Shown: positions 24,494-35,835 of the stretch, piece after piece
How the letters are laid out: every line of letters begins with the position of its first letter
Position numbering within the stretch: position 1 is the first letter of the stretch
Assembly: GCF_018687715.1 (NCBI RefSeq)
Contig: NC_056759.1
Location: forward strand, 28,518,385-28,582,384
From: Carya illinoinensis
Taxonomy: Eukaryota > Streptophyta > Magnoliopsida > Fagales > Juglandaceae
DNA length: 64,000 nt
Reading direction: 5' to 3'
The notes under the pieces: model-generated
What the model was told of the DNA's origin: nothing
Databases searched by the model: none
Seen by the model: the letters and a program-made list of their open reading frames with translations, nothing else
Program-made: the position numbers and the translations under genes

Positions 24494-25035
24494 TGTTAAG
24501 AAAAATAGTGAACCCACACACAATGATAACGAGACAGACAATAAAATAAATATGAAGACATATGAATCAAGCACACAGACATGAAACAATATTTAACATA
24601 GCTGGGCAGCGTGCCTACATATATAGAGTTGCAGGGAATTTTATTCCAAAGGAGATTACAATCACACAGAGAGTTATAAGAGCTTCATTCTAATCACACA
24701 AATCTCAACTATCTCTCTTTAGGATTTTTTTTTGTCACAATATTTTCTACATCGTTTTTTGCCTCTCTCTATTCAATTTGATACATCATGAAAAAACATA
24801 ACATATATATAACAAACGGCATTGAAAACCCTAATATGGAAAAATAGGGTTCTTTGCTCGAGCGAGTGTCGAGCAGACCATGAGTGAACAACCAATCCAA
24901 CATTGGCTTGAGTGGATTGTTGAGCGGGCCTTGAATGAAATATTTATCTAAGCTTCACTCGAGTGTAGGTCGAGTGAACAATTAGTCTATGCGTTTTTCC
25001 AGCTCAAAAATCCAATCAAGCTCTGTAACCTAACA
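24494..25035 (-). repeat. 5' LTR of the nested-host copia element
   Basis: On the minus strand it begins TGTTAGGTTACAGAGC at 25035 and ends at 24494 with TTCTTAACA. It is about 80 bp shorter than the 3' copy and has many substitutions relative to it. Confidence 0.75.
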
Positions 25036-25936
25036 ACGTGGTGGAGTGGAGGGGCTCGAAGTAGAAGATTAAGGGCAACAACAAGGAGTTGGGAGGAAAG
25101 CTAGGGTTTGATTTTGGGTAGGGGAAAATGTAGGGTGGAAGAGGGACGATGCCATGTAAGACAATCCTTATGTTGAAATGGTGCCATTCAGATTAATTTT
25201 CAATCTAAACTTCGCGGCTTCAATAGAAGTGTATTTTAAAAAAATAAACCGAATTGAGTGAATGACGTTGTTTCACGCAACTTGGTTTATATATATTTGT
25301 AACTAAACAATGCAATTTAAATTCATATTCAATCTAAACCGTGCCATTTTCATATTACCTACCAAAATATTTTTCTCCTATTTGATTTTCTTGGAAAATA
25401 AATTAATAGATAGAAATGATATAAAATAGTAAAATTAAAATTAAGTAAGCTCTTTAATTTTGATTATCTAACTAACTCATTAATAAAATCATTGATTATA
25501 ATTTTATTAATGATGTTAATAGTTGCTAACTTAGTACTCAATATTATGTGTATGAATTATGATAGTTAATTCATAACAGCCTATCTATTATAGTTAATGC
25601 ATAACAGCCTATCTTAAAATTAATAGATATACGGTCTCGGCATCCATATTTTATATATGGATTATCTTGAAGTTTTAATATTTTTACCCATAAAAAAAAT
25701 AATTGTCATAGTCCATGGCCAGATAATTCATACTTTCAACTTAGGTATCTTACAAAAAAAAATGTACCTAACTATTTTAATTAGGTGTAGAGATTAGAGT
25801 ATGTATCATTGCATATAATATTATGATTTATCATATAATATGTTAGTTAAGTGTTAATAGCATATTAGTTAATAATTAATAGTATATTTAGCATTTTATA
25901 TGATCAATAGTTATAGGTTAGATGAAAATTACATAA
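25036..25936. other. Unassigned AT-rich region
   Basis: I see no coding or repeat structure that I can support, apart from the short near-duplicate tagttaattcataacagcc at about 25563-25612. Confidence 0.4.
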
Positions 25937-26935
25937 TTTTTTTTTTTTTTGAATTGAAAGTTTGATTCATTAAACTGTCAATACATAGCTAGGTCAGTCT
26001 GATACAATGGCTGGAAGGACCTCACATGGTACCTCATCTACCCACACACATTCGGTACCTAAGGATAGAGCTAACTTGGTAGCTGCATGTGCTGCACTAT
26101 TGCCCTCTCTCTTTACAAAAGCTACAGACCACCCAGGTTGGGCATGCACCACAGCCTTGATGTCCTCTATCACTTGTCCATCCCACGATGAGTTAAATGA
26201 TCTGGAGTTGATTGCTTCCACTACCATTTTTGCATCACCCTCCAGCTGCACCTGAGTGAGTCCTAGTTCACTACACAGAAGGGTTGCTCTAAGCGTGGTC
26301 AGATTCTCTGTTGCACTGGCATTCTTTGTTAACTGTCTGGGGGCAGCAAGTATCACCTGCACCTCTCCTCTGAAGTCTCTCACTACAACACCAATTCCCA
26401 CCTTTCCTCTTTTAGAATCCACTGCTGCATCCACATTCACCTTCAGATAGTCATGGCTTGGAGGTTTCCACACGGTTCTCATTACCTCTACTGGCCTTGT
26501 TTGATTCTCTCTTGGTTTTTCGTGAGCCAATGTGACTGCCTCTGCATCTAGCATTGCCTGCTGGATCAATACACATGGCCCCTTGAATTTTCCTTCAAAA
26601 ACCATATCATTTCTTCTCCTCCACAGGCTGTACAGCACCTCAGCTACTATGTGGAGCTTTCCTTCCTCTAACTTAGACTGGAACTCAGACCACAGTGTTG
26701 TGAAATCACCATAGTTTCTTCCCCACTTTCTGACTGGACTGCAGTCCTCGCCCCATACATCTATTGCTGCAGGGCAATCCCAAGGCACATGTATGTCTAT
26801 TTCTTCTTCTCTGTTGCACATATATAGGACATGTTGAGTTATCAATGACCCTTCTCTTGAAGAGAATACTCCTTGTGGGAAGTATTCCATTGAGAGCTTT
26901 CCACAGAAATAGTTTAACCTTACCTGAGTTTGTTA
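25937..26935 (-). mobile_element. 5'-truncated LINE fragment with RNase H
   Basis: A plus-strand T run at 25937-25950 is the A tail. The minus strand from about 26935 begins inside ORF2 (KVKLFLWKALNGILPT), so only the last kilobase is present. A zinc-binding segment (CNREEEIDIHVPWDCPAA) and an RNase H domain (VNVDAAVDSKRGKVGIGVVV) follow in the open frame 25994-26890. One frameshift separates the first part. The structure is typical of 5' truncation during LINE insertion. A clear target duplication was not found. Confidence 0.85.
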
Positions 26936-27578
26936 AGTAAGTTATATATAGCTACTATATAAAAATGGGTTTTGCTTACACAACCTCCTAAACCACACAC
27001 CACACATGTTGTAGTATTTTTTAAAATTTTGTTTCTACTAAACTAAAAGAGTTGTATTTTTAGAATTTTATTTTTACGTGTATGAAGCAAATTATCGAGA
27101 TCTAGGTTAATATTTAATTATATGTTTCTGATTATTTAATCTCTTTTTTATTTTACATAAATGTGTCATATGATAGAAAAGTTGGCTCACTTTAAAAAAA
27201 AAAAAAAAAAAAAATGCTAGTTCCGCCACTGTTCCTATCAATTAATCCAAGAGAAGATGACCGAAACAATGAAATCTAAGTTTTCAAATCCAAATGTAAA
27301 TTGAATGATTAGTATGACGTCGTATAAATTGGATCCAAACCCACAGAATTAAAAATTTTTAAATCAAATAGTATCCCAATGAAGTTTTAGGGAACATTTG
27401 TCATAAATAGCGAACTGCATCGATCGTATATATTATAACATAATCTTATCTAAAATATAATGTTGGAGAAATACAAGTCCAATTCTCACTTATTCGCTCA
27501 TGAGTTTAACTAGCTAGGTAGCTAGATACGATGTCTAGAAAAGCATCATCATAATGTGGCCTATTAATGCCATTGAGA
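26936..27578. other. 3' flank of the TM6 gene
   Basis: This is an AT-rich spacer with a poly-A run at about 27194-27213. The 3' untranslated region of the minus-strand MADS gene should lie in its right part. No unambiguous polyadenylation signal could be chosen. Confidence 0.4.
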
Positions 27579-29481
27579 TCAAGCAAGGCGCAGATCCTGA
27601 GAACCAAATCCCCCAGCATCATGAAGATTCAGATTCTGCAGCCGGAATGCAAATAAGTTGGAGGCACCATTGGCCATAGCAACTGCGGATCCATAGTCTG
27701 CAGCTTCATTGTCCACCAGTACTAGTCCATATTGAGATTCCTCACATTTTGCTCTCTTAAATTAAGGGCACCAGAAAGAGAAAAAAAATCATGATCATTT
27801 AGATACTATATACATATATGTATATGTATATATGAGTTGAAACATAAAACGAAAGATTTAACAGAAAAAGTTGAATTGAGACAAACTCATTTCCCCAGCT
27901 AGCCTTACAAGATTGAGCTGGAGATCTTGCTGTATTTTGTCCAAGTTATTGATCTGCAACGAAGGATGAGAATAATGGTGTTCTAAAAAGCAGCTTAGAA
28001 ATGGAAAATCTGGGGGGGACTATGAAGCATAAATCGAGAAAGAAGTTAGCGAGGACTATTGAATTTACAAACCTTTTTCTTGTATTTATCGGTCTGGCCT
28101 TTGATCACATGCAACTGCGAAGGATACATGAAGCTTGGATGGTTAGCTCAAAAAGGTTTTGATACTCCAAAATATCTATACATCTCCATTGTAGAAATTT
28201 AGCTAGACAGAAAACGCAGACAAATTCATATGCAAGAAAGATTGGCGAAAATAAAATGATGAAGATAATTACTAATTCCGTTTCACGGTACATTTTCTTC
28301 CGAAGAAAGTTCAAGGGATACAGGTCCAGATCTCAAGGATTCTGAGCTCCAAGGTACAGCGAAAGCACTTTAAAAGGGAACCATAGGCAATTGGATTCTA
28401 TTCATTTTCTTTTTATAAATACCTATATATATCTTTAGAAGAGTTCCAAGAATGCCAAATAAAACCCACCCAGTTTGAACTGTACCTACCACAAATTTGA
28501 TCCCTGTTTGAAAATAACAAGAATAATTACCGTTTAATTAGTTTTATACACATTATTCACAATTTGAAAAATGCTATTTATATACCTTTTATATCATGTC
28601 AAAGAGATCTAGACCATGTTGTTCTACATCTTTGTTTTTATCATGCATCCAAATCATGTTTGTTTACAAGTAGTACTACAGACTGTCTACTTACTCTGGG
28701 GATGGAATAAAAATCTAACCTTTCGTGCGCGTATGACGTCCACGGAAGTAGACACCTTATGCTCAAGAGCATGGAGCTCGACCAAGTTCAGACCGTTCAG
28801 ATCTTGACCCAACCTGTGCCTGTCGAAACCATACCTGAATTAGCTACACATGAAAAACTTAGGCGCTGTACGTATCGAGCATGGGGCTGTTTTTAATCTA
28901 CCAGATCATTGCTTTTCCCCTCATGTTTTACCTTATCTCCCTGCTTAGTCGATTGTTAATATCCTTCAGATTCTTCAACTGTTCTAACATTTTCTGCAGT
29001 CACAAGTACGCAGAACCAAACCAGAAAGAGAAACAATGAGGAAACCTTTAATAATATAAATAGACTCACATTCACAGATCAAAACTAGAAAGAGATGGGA
29101 GAGATTAACCTCGTAGTGTGAGCTCCACAGATCGATCCCCAAAGCCTTTTGGTACCGATCATAGATCTCCTTTGTCCTAGTTGAGAAAGATATATCAAAA
29201 CAAAATCTATCTACTATGCTTTCATTCTTCAAAGAACAACAAAAGGAGAAAGAGAGAGAGAGAGAGAGAGATCTGAAAGCTTTATCTACGTACGTTATGT
29301 TGGGACTGGTATACTCGTGCAACTTTCTACTGGTGGAGAACATGATGAGGGAGACCTTAGCATCGCAAAGAACTGTAAGCTCCTGAGCTTTCTTGAAAAT
29401 ACCATTTCTTCGTTTGGAGTAGGTGACCTGCCTGTTCGTGCGGTTCTCTATCATCTTGATCTCTATCTTTCCACGGCCCAT
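27579..29481 (-). CDS. TM6: B-class MADS-box protein, paleoAP3/TM6 lineage (7 exons)
   Basis: This is a MIKC-type transcription factor. The B class specifies petals and stamens, acting in the nucleus as a heterodimer with PISTILLATA-type partners on CArG boxes. Exons, read on the minus strand: 29481-29294 (188 bp, MADS domain from MGRGKIEIK), 29176-29110 (67 bp), 28993-28932 (62), 28819-28720 (100), 28114-28073 (42), 27953-27909 (45) and 27755-27579 (177, with TGA). All six introns are GT-AG and phases join without error, giving 226 residues, the usual size. The I and K regions lie in exons 2-6 ([33 protein letters not shown]). The C-terminus has a PI-derived segment ([10 protein letters not shown]) and ends [11 protein letters not shown], the paleoAP3 motif that separates TM6 from euAP3. 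Residue 10 is Met where nearly all family members have Arg. Expression is unknown. Confidence 0.93.
29246..29271. repeat. AG microsatellite in TM6 intron 1
   Basis: A run of AG dinucleotides lies inside the 117-bp first intron (29177-29293) of the MADS gene, on its pyrimidine-rich side. It could vary in length between individuals. Confidence 0.9.
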
Positions 29482-29989
29482 CTTCTCTCTTGTTTTTCCT
29501 TCTTCTTCTTCTCCAAGAAAACTGATCTAGGAGGCCGGAGTTCCAAGAGGGCGTTTGAGAGCATATAGGTGTTGAAGTGAAAGAGGAAGACGAAGATAGA
29601 AAAGAATAGGGTTTCCATATCGGGTAATGGGTGTTGAAAGTGAGGTTGTAGTGTAACTGAAAGTGTAGACACTGAATCGGTGCAGAGGATCGTTGGGCTG
29701 GGGATGGTCTGGGTAATATTGGCCTGATAACGTGTGATGTCGATCCGTTGCTTTTGACCGGCCAGTACAGGACTTTGAATTCTATCGGTGGCCCTTTGAT
29801 CCTTACATTGGGAAGGGTGCATTAGTGCATGCTTAGAGCGTCCGCTATTTATACGGCCTCTCCTCTCAAATTTAACCTTCACATTTGAGTAAAGAAAAAA
29901 GCTACTTGCACTTCGGAGGGATAACCCCGGTGTACACGTGCCTCCATACGGATAAATGAAATGCTACGTTTCATATAATCAGCTGCTAT
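29482..29989 (-). promoter_or_regulatory. TM6 upstream region
   Basis: About 508 bases lie between the TM6 start codon and the target duplication of LINE-2. The region contains a TATA-like box at 29846-29853. The part 29703-29893 is repeated at 60323-60510. No canonical CArG box, CC(A/T)6GG, was seen. The nearest candidate, ccatatcggg near 29617-29626, breaks the rule. If the TATA box is used, the 5' leader would exceed 300 bases. Confidence 0.5.
29846..29853 (-). promoter_or_regulatory. TATA-like box upstream of TM6
   Basis: The minus strand reads TATAAATA in the context gtataaatagcgg, about 365 bases before the ATG. The related copy near 60.46 kb reads ctatttgcac in the plus sense at the same place and has lost the box. 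Confidence 0.5.
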
Positions 29990-30006
29990 GTTTAATCTTG
30001 AAATTC
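29990..30006. repeat. Target site duplication of LINE-2 (left copy)
   Basis: The 17-mer gtttaatcttgaaattc occurs here and again exactly at 35819-35835. Confidence 0.95.
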
Positions 30007-30048
30007 TTTTTTTTTTTTTTTTTGTTTGAAAAGAGATACTTCATTTCC

Positions 30049-33000
30049 TTAAAAAGACATTACAGACATTTCACTTCTTACAATCTGTTGAATACAAACT
30101 GGCGTAAGTTCAAGTTCTAACAAATCATTCGAAAGTGTGAGAGCATTTCTGACCAAAGTATGGGCTGCCTTGTTGCCTTCCCTCCTCGCGTGAATTGCTG
30201 ACCATGTAGCAAAGGTGTTCAGCTCCCTCTTGGCATCTTCCACTACCAATCCACCGTAGCTACAGTCAAGGACACTGCCACTAAGAAGCCTGATGACTTG
30301 TACAGCATCTCCCTCGACTACCAGATTAGAAACACCAATATCCTTACAAAAGACCACACTCAACATTAAGACATAAGCTTTCCCACTAAAAGGATTCAAA
30401 TTCAGCTCCCTCCTGGCCTGAAGAGTACTGATGCTTCTTCCCATGTGATCCCTCAAAATGGCACCAATCCCCACTAGTCCCCGAGCAGTGTTGATGGCTA
30501 CATCCCAGTTCAACTTGTAGTAGCCTGCAGGGGGTTGGATCCAGACACTAGCTGACCCCTCACCATGACTGGCTGGACAGGAGCTTTGGTGGTCCTTGCT
30601 AGACTTGTAGGCCTCTATTTCATCCAAGGCTTTGCTTAGAACCTAGTTTGGGTGCATGAAACCCTTCCCATGAATGAATCCATTTCTTCTGGTCCATAGA
30701 GAACGACATATTACTGCCACTTCCATTAGCTCCTCCCCTTGTAGTTGTTGACTAAGAAGGCCCCAGGTTTCCTTAAAGGAAACACAGTTTAGGCTCAGCT
30801 TTTGGATCTTTTTCCTGCACTGACTCCACACATCCCTAGCAGCCTCACAGCTCCAAAGGGCATGCTCGGTTGTCTCACATTCTAGCTTGCATACTGGGCA
30901 GTAACTTTCTGTGACAATGTGTCTTCTCATCAAGTTTTCCATGGTAGGTAAGGCCTCACTACATGCTTTCCACACAAACATTCTGACTGCTGGAGTAGTT
31001 GGTAGCTTCCACAGGGTTTTCCAAACACTAGAAAGAGGATCAAGGTATGAGGACCCCCCCGTTAGTTTGGACTCCATCTCTCTCTGAAGGTGATAGGCAC
31101 TGCTGACAGAGAACTTACTGTTTTTAGTACCATTCCACACTAATTGATCATCTCTCCCACCAGTGCTAATTGGAATAGACTTGATGGCATCCACCTCATT
31201 TGTAGAGAACAGGCTATTGATGACTGGTTCTTTCCATTGCTTCAGATCCGGGTCAATAAGGTCTGCTACTAATGAAAGGGTTGTTTCCTCAGGCTTGATG
31301 GATTGTATCTTGTATGTATGAGGTTAAGGGATCCACTTTTCTTTCCATATGCTCACCCGTGTCCCATTACCAATTCTCCACACCAGTCCCTCCTTTAAGA
31401 GTTGTAGGCCACTTTGGATGCTCCTCCATGCATAGGATGGCCTGCTGCCCAGCATTGAGTCCAAGAGTGCCCTATTGGGAAAATACTTTTGTTTGAGAAT
31501 CTGAGCTGGCAGTGAGCTTGGAACTTGTAGTAGGCGCCAGCTTTGTTTTGCCAACATAGCAAGATTAAAGCTCTTGATGTCCCTGAATCCTAGACCACCC
31601 TTCTCCTTTCTCAGGCTCAACTGATCCCATTTAACCCACTGGACCTTAGTATGGTCCTCCTCAAAACCCCACCAAAACTTCCTTAACAGTTGGTTAATTC
31701 TCTTGGATATTGACACTGGGAGCATGAAGATGCCCATAGTGTAGGTTGGGATAGCTTGTAGGACAGCCTTCATAAGTATTTCTTTCCCTGCCGCTGACAG
31801 AAACTTAGTCTTCCAGTTTGTAATCCTTTGCCATGTCCTATCGATAAGAGAATGGAAGGCTGCCCCTTTGGATTTGCCCAAAACAGCAGGTAGGCCGAGG
31901 TATGTCTCAAAAGAGCCAGATGCTTTAACTCCTGATATGTTCAAGATGTTGGTCTGGATCTCAGTAGGAGTGTTGCTACTAAAGAAGATGCTGGTTTTGT
32001 CCTTGTTTATCACCTGCCCCGAGGCCTTCTCATAGACTTCTAGTATGTACAACATCCTGCTCCACTCCAAGGAGTTGGCCTTACAAAAAAGCAAACTGTC
32101 ATCTGCAAAGAACAGATGGTTAACACGAATGGGCCCAGTTCCAATTGGTATACTCGAGATGCTGCCCTTCAATTCAGCTTGATTCAAGAGGCATGAAAAG
32201 GCTTCTGCTACCATGATAAAAAGATAAGGAGAGAGGGGGTCTCCTTGTCTAATTCCTCTTGATGGATTAAAAGAAAGGGTGGCCTCTCCATTAACTAGAA
32301 TAGAGTAAGAAACTGAGGTGATGCAGGCCATGACTAAACCAACCAATCTTTGATCAAAACCCATCCTTACCATAACAGCTTTAAGGAAGTCCCACTCTAC
32401 TCGATCATAGGCTTTACTCATGTCTAGCTTGAGTGCCATATAACCAGCTCTACCCCTCATTCTTGTTTGCATAGAATGGAGTGTCTCGTATGCAACCAGT
32501 ACATTATCAGTGATGAGTCTACCGGGAACAAATGCACTCTGGTTCATTGATATTATCTCAGGAAGAACAACCTTAATTCTGTTTGCTAATACCTTGGCAA
32601 CTATTTTGTAGCTGACATTACACAGGCTGATTGGTCTGAAATCCGTGACTCTCTTTGGGTTCTTGACCTTTGGTATCAGTGAAATGAAGGTATCATTCAC
32701 ACTAGATAAGGTACCACCTTGGTTTAGGATGGCAAGAGCAAACTGGCAGGTCTCTTTGCTTATGTTATCCCACTGAGTTTGGTAAAAATGGGCTGGAAAC
32801 CCATCAGGACCTGGGGATCCAAGTGGGTTCATCTGGGACACAGCCTCTTTAACTTCTTGCTCTGTGAACTTGGCCAGCAACTGGGTGTTCATGCTGTTGG
32901 TTACTGTTGGATTCATCCCTTGGAGGCATTCCTAGAATTCAGATGGACCTGAGGAGGAGAAAATGTTAGTAAAATACTCATGAAAAACCGATGCTATCTC

Positions 33001-34167
33001 CTTCTTGCCTTCAACTGTCTGCCCATTTTGGTCCAGAATCTGTGTAATGGAGTTTGTTTTCCTTCTTTGATTGGCTTGATGGTGATAGAATTGAGTATTT
33101 CTGTCACCATGCTTTAACCAATGTTGCTTAGCCCTTTGTTTCCATTTTTGTTCTTCTTCATTCAGGGCCTGTTCCACCTCTTCCTACAGCTGTTTGATTG
33201 TTCAGCCATGGTTGCCCATGTCATCATCTTGTAGGTCAGCAATTCTCTTCATCTTCTGCCTGAGTGAGCCTTGCTCTTCTTTCCTTCGGGTTGAATTCCA
33301 ATGCTGCAATGCCTTGGAGCAGTTGGCCAGCTTGCCACTGATTACTGAACTACCCCCTGTTGCCTTTGACCAGGCAGCTTGAATAATAGCAGTGCATTCT
33401 GTCTTTAAGGACCAGGCAGCTTCAAACCTGAATCTTGAGAAATTCCTGCCACTTTCTAAAGACCTACTGACTAATGATACTACTAGAGGAGAGTGATCTG
33501 ATTTTATTGTAGGGAGTACCATACATGTTGCATTATGAAACCTCATATTCCATTCTTCATTAGCAAGCCCCCTATCGAGTCTTTCCTTTGTGAATCCCCG
33601 TCCACTTCTCCTGTTTGACCATGTAAATTTCAGACCCCTTGTATTGAGTCCAGTTAGATCACAAAATTCAATGGCCTCACGAAAGGCCTCTAGCTGCTTA
33701 TAGGGTCTAATTAAAGCACCCATTTTCTCACTTTGACTGGTGATTTCATTGAAATCACCTATACACATCCATGCTGTGGGGGCTGTTGGTTTCAGAACTC
33801 TTAGGAGGGCCCAGCTCTGTGCCCTCTTAGATGTCATTGGGTGACCATAAAATCCAGTTAGCATCCATGGGGTCTCATTAGCACTAGTTTTAACATACAC
33901 ACTGATATGCCATCTAGAAAAGTTGAAAAGTTGAACCTTAACATCATCCTTCCATAGCATGGCCAGTCCTCCGCTACTCCCTTTACTGTCCACAACTAAG
34001 CAACTATCAAATTTGATGCACCTTTTAACAGTCTCAATTCTGGCCTTTGAACACTTGGTTTCCATAAGAAAGACCAAACTGGGGCACTTATCCTTAACCA
34101 ACCTGTTAAGGATCCTAACTGTCCGAGGGTTCCCAAGCCCTCGGCAGTTCCAACTTATGATACTCAT
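30049..34167 (-). pseudogene. LINE-2 ORF2 (endonuclease, reverse transcriptase, RNase H)
   Basis: One frame of 1373 codons starts at ATG 34167. Endonuclease: SIISWNCRGLGNPRTVRIL, FLMETKCS, CIGDFNEI, SDHSPLVVS. Reverse transcriptase: [44 protein letters not shown] and the catalytic FFADDSLLF. Zinc-binding segment: CPVCKLECETTEHALWSC. RNase H: LNWDVAINTARGLVGIGAIL, with a later HARREGNKAAHTL. In-frame stops lie at 33202-33204, 33184-33186, 32932-32934, 31324-31326 and 30643-30645. The enzyme would copy LINE RNA at nicked target DNA. The stops prevent this copy from doing so. Confidence 0.92.
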
Positions 34168-35663
34168 CTGAATTGGCAGGGCTGAAAGTCAGCCTCTGCC
34201 GTGCCTTTGGTATCTCTCCCTTCATGTTGCAGTGTCATTTTTCCTTTTTTCCTAGCTGATTCCTTAATAATCCCCTTTCTTTTAGTTCTTCCTCTAGTCT
34301 GGGTGCCAATTGTGTCCAGTTCATTTGTATCCTCTCCTATGTCCAGTAAAGTATCATGGTCCATTAGACTTATGTCTCGGGCCCTCCTCTTCCATTTCCT
34401 AGATTGTTCTTTTAGGGGTATATTGATGTCAATCTCCTCGAGGATATGTTCTTGGTTCCTTACTTCCTTTCTATTCTGTTCACCCGTGCCATTACCAACC
34501 CCTTTTGCTTGCTCAAGCCCCTTGACTCTAATACCCCTTAGGTTATGAGGTGTTTGTTCCCCTTGGTCAAAAGGTAGGTCCTCTGGACTGAGAGTCTATG
34601 GTGAGTTGGCATCTAAGGGTCCCCCTTCACTAAGTCTAGTAATGTTCCATTCCCTAGAAAGAGCCTCTGATAAAGTAATTGGAGCCATACCTGGCCTTTC
34701 CACACGTCTGTCCTTCCTGCAGCCAGACTTGACAGGAGCATGGTCTGTCCTTGGAAAAGTGGTTCCTTCCTGTGATTCTGCAACAGCTACAGGCGTGTCA
34801 GGTTGCTTCCCTGTGTGGTTGGTCGATGTTTCCACGTCATCATCATCAACCTTTCTTGCTGGGTAGCGGTCCTAGTTATGGCCATGTACCTCCTTGTCAA
34901 TCGAACTCAGTTTGGTGCCTTCTTTCTGGTTGGTTGCACGAAGCCAGGCACCATATTGAGCTTCATATTTGCCATGCAATGACCTGGTTGCTGCAGGTTC
35001 AGGGCACCCAGCTGTGCCATGCTTAATTATACCACAGCCAAAGCAGAAGTTTGGGAGCCTTTCATATTGGAATGCTACCCAGACCTTGCTCCCATTGAAG
35101 GAGCTAATAATACCTCGCATGAGGGGTTGTGTGATATTAATATTAACCTGAACACGCAAATAAGGGCCCCAACCTATCCCTTCCTCATCCACATCCACAT
35201 TTACTACCTCTCCCATACTGCTTCCTATTCTCAAGCCAACTTGCCTAGTCATTCCACCCAGTGGGATATTGTGGAGCTGGATCCACATTGTTTCTGAATC
35301 AAATGCTATATCTTTAGGTGCCATCATCCCATCATACTCCTTGAGGCAGACTAAGTTACAGTCAAATGTCCATGGCTTCCCTTGTTTGACCTTGTTCATG
35401 TCATGAGCATTACTGAATTATATTAAGAACAGGTTGTCCCCGACAGTTTTGAAGAGAACCACCCCTCGTGGCTTCCATATTCTCACCATTGTACCCTGGA
35501 AGGCCTCTCTGTTTATTTGCTTATCCACCACTATCAGTCCCAGGAGGCACATTCTGCCTCTTTTTGAGATCATTTCCTCTGCTGTGAAGTCAACTTGTAT
35601 CCCCACCTATTCTGCCTCAGTAAGTCGAAGCTTGCCCCATTGTTCAAGGAGTGCTGAAGTCAT
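34164..35663 (-). pseudogene. LINE-2 ORF1 (DUF4283, CCHC zinc-knuckle protein)
   Basis: A single frame of 499 codons starts at ATG 35663 (MTSALLEQWGKLRLTEAE). DUF4283-type sequence follows (REAFQGTMVRIWKPRGVVLF; KQGKPWTFDCNLVCLKEYD). The zinc knuckle CFGCGIIKHGTAGC has the full C-x2-C-x4-H-x4-C set. The C-terminal third is charged and lysine-rich. In-frame stops occur at 35607-35609, 35418-35420, 34872-34874 and 34596-34598. The terminal TGA (34164-34166) overlaps the ORF2 start as ATGA. The family role is RNA binding in the retrotransposition complex. Confidence 0.9.
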
Positions 35664-35818
35664 CTCCTTCCCTCTCAATCTGAGCAGAACACAGATTAGA
35701 GGACAATCTTACCTAAAGTAAGACAACACTTCTCAACTCAGGTTAGAGAGAAGCTAGAGTTTCTCTCACTAAGTTAGAAGACGTTGGGAGTTCAAAAATT
35801 TCCAATTTCTAAACCCAG

Positions 35819-35835
35819 TTTAATCTTGAAATTCA
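35819..35835. repeat. Target site duplication of LINE-2 (right copy)
   Basis: This is an exact copy of the 17-mer at 29990-30006. It fixes the 5' end of LINE-2 at 35818. Confidence 0.95.

Larger units (their letters stand above)
19022..25035 (-). mobile_element. Ty1/copia element, minus strand, carrying nested insertions
   Basis: Similar sequences at 24494-25035 (5' LTR) and about 19022-19642 (3' LTR) flank a tRNA-Met type primer site and a copia gag. Both LTRs start TGTTAGGTTA on the minus strand. The gag begins MAREIVKVEIKKFNGT at about 24455-24408, breaks, and resumes at about 21053 after a nested LTR insertion. The pol region beyond the zinc knuckle and protease is missing, so the copy is deleted as well as interrupted. 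Host target duplications were not clear. Confidence 0.8.
30007..35818 (-). mobile_element. LINE-2: full-length L1-type non-LTR retrotransposon
   Basis: It has the same architecture as LINE-1 on the same strand, with perfect 17-bp target duplications and an A tail (plus-strand T run at about 30008-30023). ORF1 (34164-35663) and ORF2 (30049-34167) each stay in a single reading frame, broken only by in-frame stops with no frameshift. They overlap by ATGA. It is clearly younger than LINE-1. Its 3' end lies about 0.5 kb upstream of the TM6 start codon, in the same orientation as TM6. Confidence 0.95.

Noticed and set aside
29617..29626. ccatatcggg as a CArG box in the TM6 upstream region
   Set aside because: The core contains C and G within the six central positions and does not meet CC(A/T)6GG.
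30049..34167. Reading all LINE-2 stops as proof of methylcytosine deamination
   Set aside because: Any TAG, TGA or TAA can come from CAG, CGA or CAA by one C-to-T change, so stops alone do not discriminate. A full substitution spectrum is needed.
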